Source: DATDAW01 sp036525185 (GTDB lineage Bacteria; Verrucomicrobiota; Verrucomicrobiia; Chthoniobacterales; DASVRZ01). From it: DNA of 64,000 bases. This document shows positions 60,877-64,000 of the stretch, in pieces. A program made the position numbers and the translations under genes. The notes under the pieces were generated by a model, which saw only the letters and a program-made list of their open reading frames with translations, was not told where the DNA came from and did not search any database. Numbering within the stretch: the stretch's first letter is position 1; each line of letters opens with the position of its first letter. The stretch spans positions 1-64,000 of the forward strand of contig DATDAW010000039.1 in assembly GCA_036525185.1 (NCBI GenBank), given 5' to 3'.

Positions 60877-61070
60877 CAGAGGAAAAATTCGAACAGAAGG
60901 CAACAAAGAGCGGGAAGTGACGGACGAACCGTCTGAACCGAAGGCCACCGACAGCGTAAGCGTAAGGGGGAATGCAGACGGTTGGGCTGGGGAACTCCTT
61001 AAGGTCTTGCGGCCTATCTTTGCGAACTTCGTCTCCTTCTGTTGAGAAACCTCTTGTTACCTTCTGTGAA

Positions 61071-61943
61071 GTGACAGGAACCGTCCCGTCCATCTCGTTA
61101 TTCGATCGCGTCCGGCGTGTCCTGACGTTTATTCGGTTTTCGCACACGATTTTCGCGTTGCCGTTCGCGGTAGGATCGACGCTGGTGGCGGCAAACGGTT
61201 GGCCTTCACCCAGACTGGCTGGCCTGATATTGCTCTGCATGGTCTTTGCGCGGACCGCTGCGATGGTTTTCAATCGGTTGGCCGATTGGGAGATCGACCA
61301 GCGAAATCCCCGCACAGCGGGGCGGCACAAACTGGTTTCGCGTCCGCTCGCTAGTGTGGTCCTTCTAGGGAGTTCTGCGGCGTTTGTGGCAACGGCGTGG
61401 TGCATCAATCCGCTGGTTTTCTGGCTCTCGCCCGTCGCGTTGGGAATCGTGTTTCTTTACTCGGTGACGAAACGGTTTACGTCGTTTACCCAACTTTTTC
61501 TGGGGCTTGCGTTGGCCGTGGCCCCGGTCGGGGCGTGGCTGGCTGTTACGGGAAAAATTGCCTGGGCTCCGGTCGTGTTGGCCCTTGCTGTTTTGCCGTG
61601 GGTGGCCGGATTTGACCTTATCTACGCAACGCAGGACTACGAGTTCGACAAGAAGGAAGGTCTACGTTCGATGGTCGTGTGGCTTGGGGTGGAGAAAAGC
61701 CTGCGCCTGGCGGTTGTGTTCCACGTCGCCATGTGGCTTTTACTCGGCGTTTTCGGTTGGATGACCAGCATGCACTGGCCATTCTGGGCGGGTCTAGTCC
61801 TCACGGCCGGCGCGCTCATTTACGAGCATCGCATCGCTGCGACGCGCGACTTGAACCGCATCAACGAAGCCTTTTTCAACGCGAATGCATTCGTTGGCGC
61901 CGTTTTTGTCGTCTCGATCGCCATTGATCTCGCCATCCGATAG
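61071..61943 (+). CDS. UbiA-family polyprenyltransferase
   Basis: 290 residues from a GTG at 61071, with about eight membrane helices. The aspartate-rich motifs that bind the prenyl diphosphate are NRLADWEIDQRNPRTAGR (~65-82) and YATQDYEFDKKEG (~185-197). The family covers 4-hydroxybenzoate prenyltransferases (UbiA) and the MqnP enzyme of the futalosine menaquinone pathway, and a choice is not possible without the rest of the quinone genes. The start is uncertain because the upstream in-frame sequence (from 60972) is a repetitive tract. Confidence 0.88.
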   Translation: MTGTVPSISLFDRVRRVLTFIRFSHTIFALPFAVGSTLVAANGWPSPRLAGLILLCMVFARTAAMVFNRLADWEIDQRNPRTAGRHKLVSRPLASVVLLGSSAAFVATAWCINPLVFWLSPVALGIVFLYSVTKRFTSFTQLFLGLALAVAPVGAWLAVTGKIAWAPVVLALAVLPWVAGFDLIYATQDYEFDKKEGLRSMVVWLGVEKSLRLAVVFHVAMWLLLGVFGWMTSMHWPFWAGLVLTAGALIYEHRIAATRDLNRINEAFFNANAFVGAVFVVSIAIDLAIR

Positions 61944-61951
61944 CGTCTCCG

Positions 61952-63280
61952 TTAAGGCTCGTTCGGTTGGGTTTCCACGGTGCCTGCCTTAATTACCGTC
62001 AAGTTTGCGGGTTGGATGTGCGTTTTGATCGCAGCATTCACCTGGTCCAGCGTGAGGGAGTTGATTAGATCGGGATACTTATCGAGCCAGTCGAGGTCGT
62101 AACCACGGTTGATGGCGCTCGAGATTGCGCCAGCCATGCCGTCTGTTGTGGCCATTCCGACCTTAAAAGTGCCGACCAACTTACTTTTCGTCCGGTCGAG
62201 TTCGCCTGTTGTGACGCCGTCCTGGTACCAGCTATCAAGTTCGCGTTTGGTCGAGATCATTCCTTTTTCCAGGAGGGCCGGGGAGAAATTCGCGCGGATA
62301 AACCAGTCACCGTCCGTGAAGGTGTCGTTGGCAACTGCGGCACCGATGCCATAGGTAAGACCTTGCTTGTCGCGGACATTGGCCATGAGGCGCCCGGTAA
62401 ATCCATTGCCGAGGATGGCTGTACCGACGCGAAGAGCGAGGGCGTCAGGGTCTGTGTATTTGAGGCCGGTGGCCTGGCCGAGGATGACGGTGACGTTAGG
62501 TTTGTCAGCGAGAAAAACATTTTTAGCTTCCGGAGAATCGGCTGGTGTAGCTTTGGCGAAATTGGGACGCCACTTGCCACCGGACCAGCCGGCGAAGGAT
62601 TTCTCGACGGCAGTTTGCAGGGCTTTGGGATCGAAATCGCCTACAACGACCAAATTGGCTTGGGCCGGGCCATAATACTCGGCGTGGAATTTCTTGAGCT
62701 GATCAACGGTCGCTGTTTTAACGGCGGCAAGGAATTCCTGGACAGGCGGCGTGTAGTTTGGGTGTCCGGCGGGATAGATCATCTCTGAGAACGCCTGTTT
62801 TGCCTGAAAATCGGTGCTGTCCAGAGCGCGTGTGTAATCGCCTTCGAGTTGCTTTTTCACTTTGTTGAACTCGGCTGCCGAAAAAGCCGGTTCTCGGAGT
62901 TGCTCGGCGAGCAGGGAAATGACAACTGGGAGATCTTTGGTTAGACATTTTCCAGCGAAATTGACATTCACACCATCGACGGAAAAACTGATTTTGGCCC
63001 CGATGTTGTCGAGTTCGGCGGCGATGGCGAACTTATCGTGTTTCTGAGTGCCTTGATCGAGCATTTCGCCGACGAGGGTCGGAATGGCGACGTTGTCTTT
63101 CGGGGCAAAACTGTCGCCGGCGGGAAGGGAGCCGCGGAACGTGATGACGTCCTTGACGCCCGTTTTATAAGCGACGAGGTCGACACCCGCGGTTTTAGTG
63201 CGAACGATGTTAGCGGCGATCTGAGCGTTGACCCCGGCGACGGTTAGGAGCAGGAAAAGGAGAGCGAAGTGTTTTTTCAT
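61952..63280 (-). CDS. M16-family peptidase homologue lacking the zinc motif
   Basis: 442 residues from the ATG at 63280, with a signal peptide (~1-20, FALLFLLLTVAGVNAQ). Two M16 domains are recognisable (YYGPAQANLVVVGDFDPKAL in the first; VRDKQGLTYGIGAAV with the R/Y pair in the second). The HxxEH zinc-binding site of active members is missing: the expected position reads IPTLVGEMLDQGT. It is therefore the non-catalytic partner of a heterodimeric periplasmic protease. The active partner is the gene directly upstream (63360 and beyond), 79 bp away. Confidence 0.9.
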   Translation of the reverse strand: MKKHFALLFLLLTVAGVNAQIAANIVRTKTAGVDLVAYKTGVKDVITFRGSLPAGDSFAPKDNVAIPTLVGEMLDQGTQKHDKFAIAAELDNIGAKISFSVDGVNVNFAGKCLTKDLPVVISLLAEQLREPAFSAAEFNKVKKQLEGDYTRALDSTDFQAKQAFSEMIYPAGHPNYTPPVQEFLAAVKTATVDQLKKFHAEYYGPAQANLVVVGDFDPKALQTAVEKSFAGWSGGKWRPNFAKATPADSPEAKNVFLADKPNVTVILGQATGLKYTDPDALALRVGTAILGNGFTGRLMANVRDKQGLTYGIGAAVANDTFTDGDWFIRANFSPALLEKGMISTKRELDSWYQDGVTTGELDRTKSKLVGTFKVGMATTDGMAGAISSAINRGYDLDWLDKYPDLINSLTLDQVNAAIKTHIQPANLTVIKAGTVETQPNEP

Positions 63281-63359
63281 AGAAATTCTGGCGTGAAAAG
63301 GCGGGGCGGTTTTTTCAGCCGCCGGCAATGCTGTGCAAGCGCCTTATGCTGGAAATAAA

Positions 63360-64000
63360 TCAGCGCGATTCCGCTTGCGTCCTGGCCGCATCAGGGACCT
63401 TGGGAATGAACCAACCGGTGGTGCTCTTATTTTCGACGAGATATTTTTCCGCGACGCGTTTCACGTCGGCAGCGGTGACCTTTTTTAGGGCATCATTGAT
63501 CGTCGTGTAGAGCGTCCAATCGCCTGCGGCGATATATTCGTTGAGGGTGCTGGCGATGGCGAAAGAGCCGTCCCGAGCGTACGCGAAGTCGGCGAGGATC
63601 TGGCCTGTGGCGGCTCTTACTTCATCGTCGGTGACGCCATCCTTTTTTACCTTTTCGATTTCAGCCAGCAGAATTTTCTCGACTTGTTCATGCGTGGCGT
63701 CGGGGGCGAGATTGGCATAAAAAATTTGCAACGACGCGTCGTGGAAAAAACCCGTGTCGGCACTCACGTTTGTGGTTAAGTTATTGTCGGTGAGGGACTT
63801 GTAGAGGCGGCTATTCTTGCCGGAAGTGAGGATCGAGCCGAGGATTTGCAATGCCGGCTGGTCCGGATCCCGGGCCGAGGGGATTTTATAACCAACGCCG
63901 ACGACCCCAAGCTGTCCGGCGCGTTTGACGGTGACACGGCGCGGTCCGGTCTGTTCAGGTTCTTCCGTGTAAACCTGGGGGACTGGCTGGGGTGCGCGCG
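63360..64000 (-). CDS. M16-family zinc peptidase, C-terminal part (5' end beyond window)
   Basis: The frame is open from the window edge to a stop at 63360, giving 213 residues that match the second half of M16 (pitrilysin/insulinase-like) proteins: PVPQVYTEEPEQTGPRRVTV, the strand GQLGVVGVGYKIPSA, ALQILGSILTSGKNSRLYKSL and the C-terminal AEKYLVENKSTTGWFIP. The catalytic HxxEH would lie in the missing N-terminal half. The paired gene downstream lacks that motif, so this member is expected to carry the activity. Confidence 0.9.
   Translation of the reverse strand, partial: RAPQPVPQVYTEEPEQTGPRRVTVKRAGQLGVVGVGYKIPSARDPDQPALQILGSILTSGKNSRLYKSLTDNNLTTNVSADTGFFHDASLQIFYANLAPDATHEQVEKILLAEIEKVKKDGVTDDEVRAATGQILADFAYARDGSFAIASTLNEYIAAGDWTLYTTINDALKKVTAADVKRVAEKYLVENKSTTGWFIPKVPDAARTQAESR

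Overview
The window looks like chromosomal DNA of a Gram-negative bacterium, most likely a Verrucomicrobiota member (placement inferred from gene content; no rRNA is present). Pointers are: heptose-LPS synthesis (hldD), an OprB-type porin, lipoproteins and AsmA-like envelope proteins, a PUR/DUF3276 protein, an ECF sigma factor next to a Ser/Thr kinase-PEGA-FGE protein (a pairing typical of the PVC superphylum), and a complete bacterial glycogen set. Nearly all genes are housekeeping or metabolic. No prophage, insertion sequence or CRISPR array was seen.

Layout. 1-4909: MsbA-like exporter (cut by the edge), PUR protein, trpS, small anchored protein, hldD. 4910-5565: a non-coding stretch holding three tandem ~200-bp units. 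Each looks like an independent minus-strand small-RNA gene with its own promoter, a closing helix that covaries between copies, and (in two copies) a U-run; this is the most interesting signal. 5566-13030: fabI, glcD-like oxidase, AsmA-like protein, VanZ-like protein overlapping ligA. 13183-25482: glgC, SRPBCC protein, miaB, membrane and periplasmic unknowns, apt, pdxJ, a GHL10 hydrolase, glgP, ade. 25533-28660: FGE/PEGA kinase, ECF sigma factor, tRNA-Asp. 28778-35379: amidase, HAD hydrolase, exported superoxide dismutase, UPF0114, ExoD, AXE1 esterase, PH-like protein, SPFH-HTH fusion. 35446-42968: a minus-strand run, cecR-ybhGFSR-like efflux operon, then marC and xerC. 43118-47148: glycosyltransferase coupled to glgB, and a lipoprotein. 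47203-51315: class III aminotransferase, feoA-feoA-feoB. 51408-58412: uricase and its permease, OprB porin and DctA, LysR regulator; a diverged ~400-bp block is present twice, once upstream of each transporter gene. 58619-64000: degenerate response regulator, coiled-coil protein, fatty-acid desaturase, UbiA prenyltransferase, and an M16 peptidase pair cut by the edge.

How the genes fit together. Glycogen synthesis and breakdown (glgC, glgB, glgP) are spread over three loci. Purine handling is represented by apt, ade, uricase and an NCS2 permease. The cecR-like regulator has a 16-bp palindrome beside a consensus -10 box, which suggests autorepression of the efflux operon. Besides the small-RNA array there are two other intergenic structure types: a pair of hairpins with a C6-7/G6-7 apical loop placed at gene ends, and a long cruciform between glgC and its convergent neighbour. 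Gene identities rest on motifs read by eye; no database search was run.
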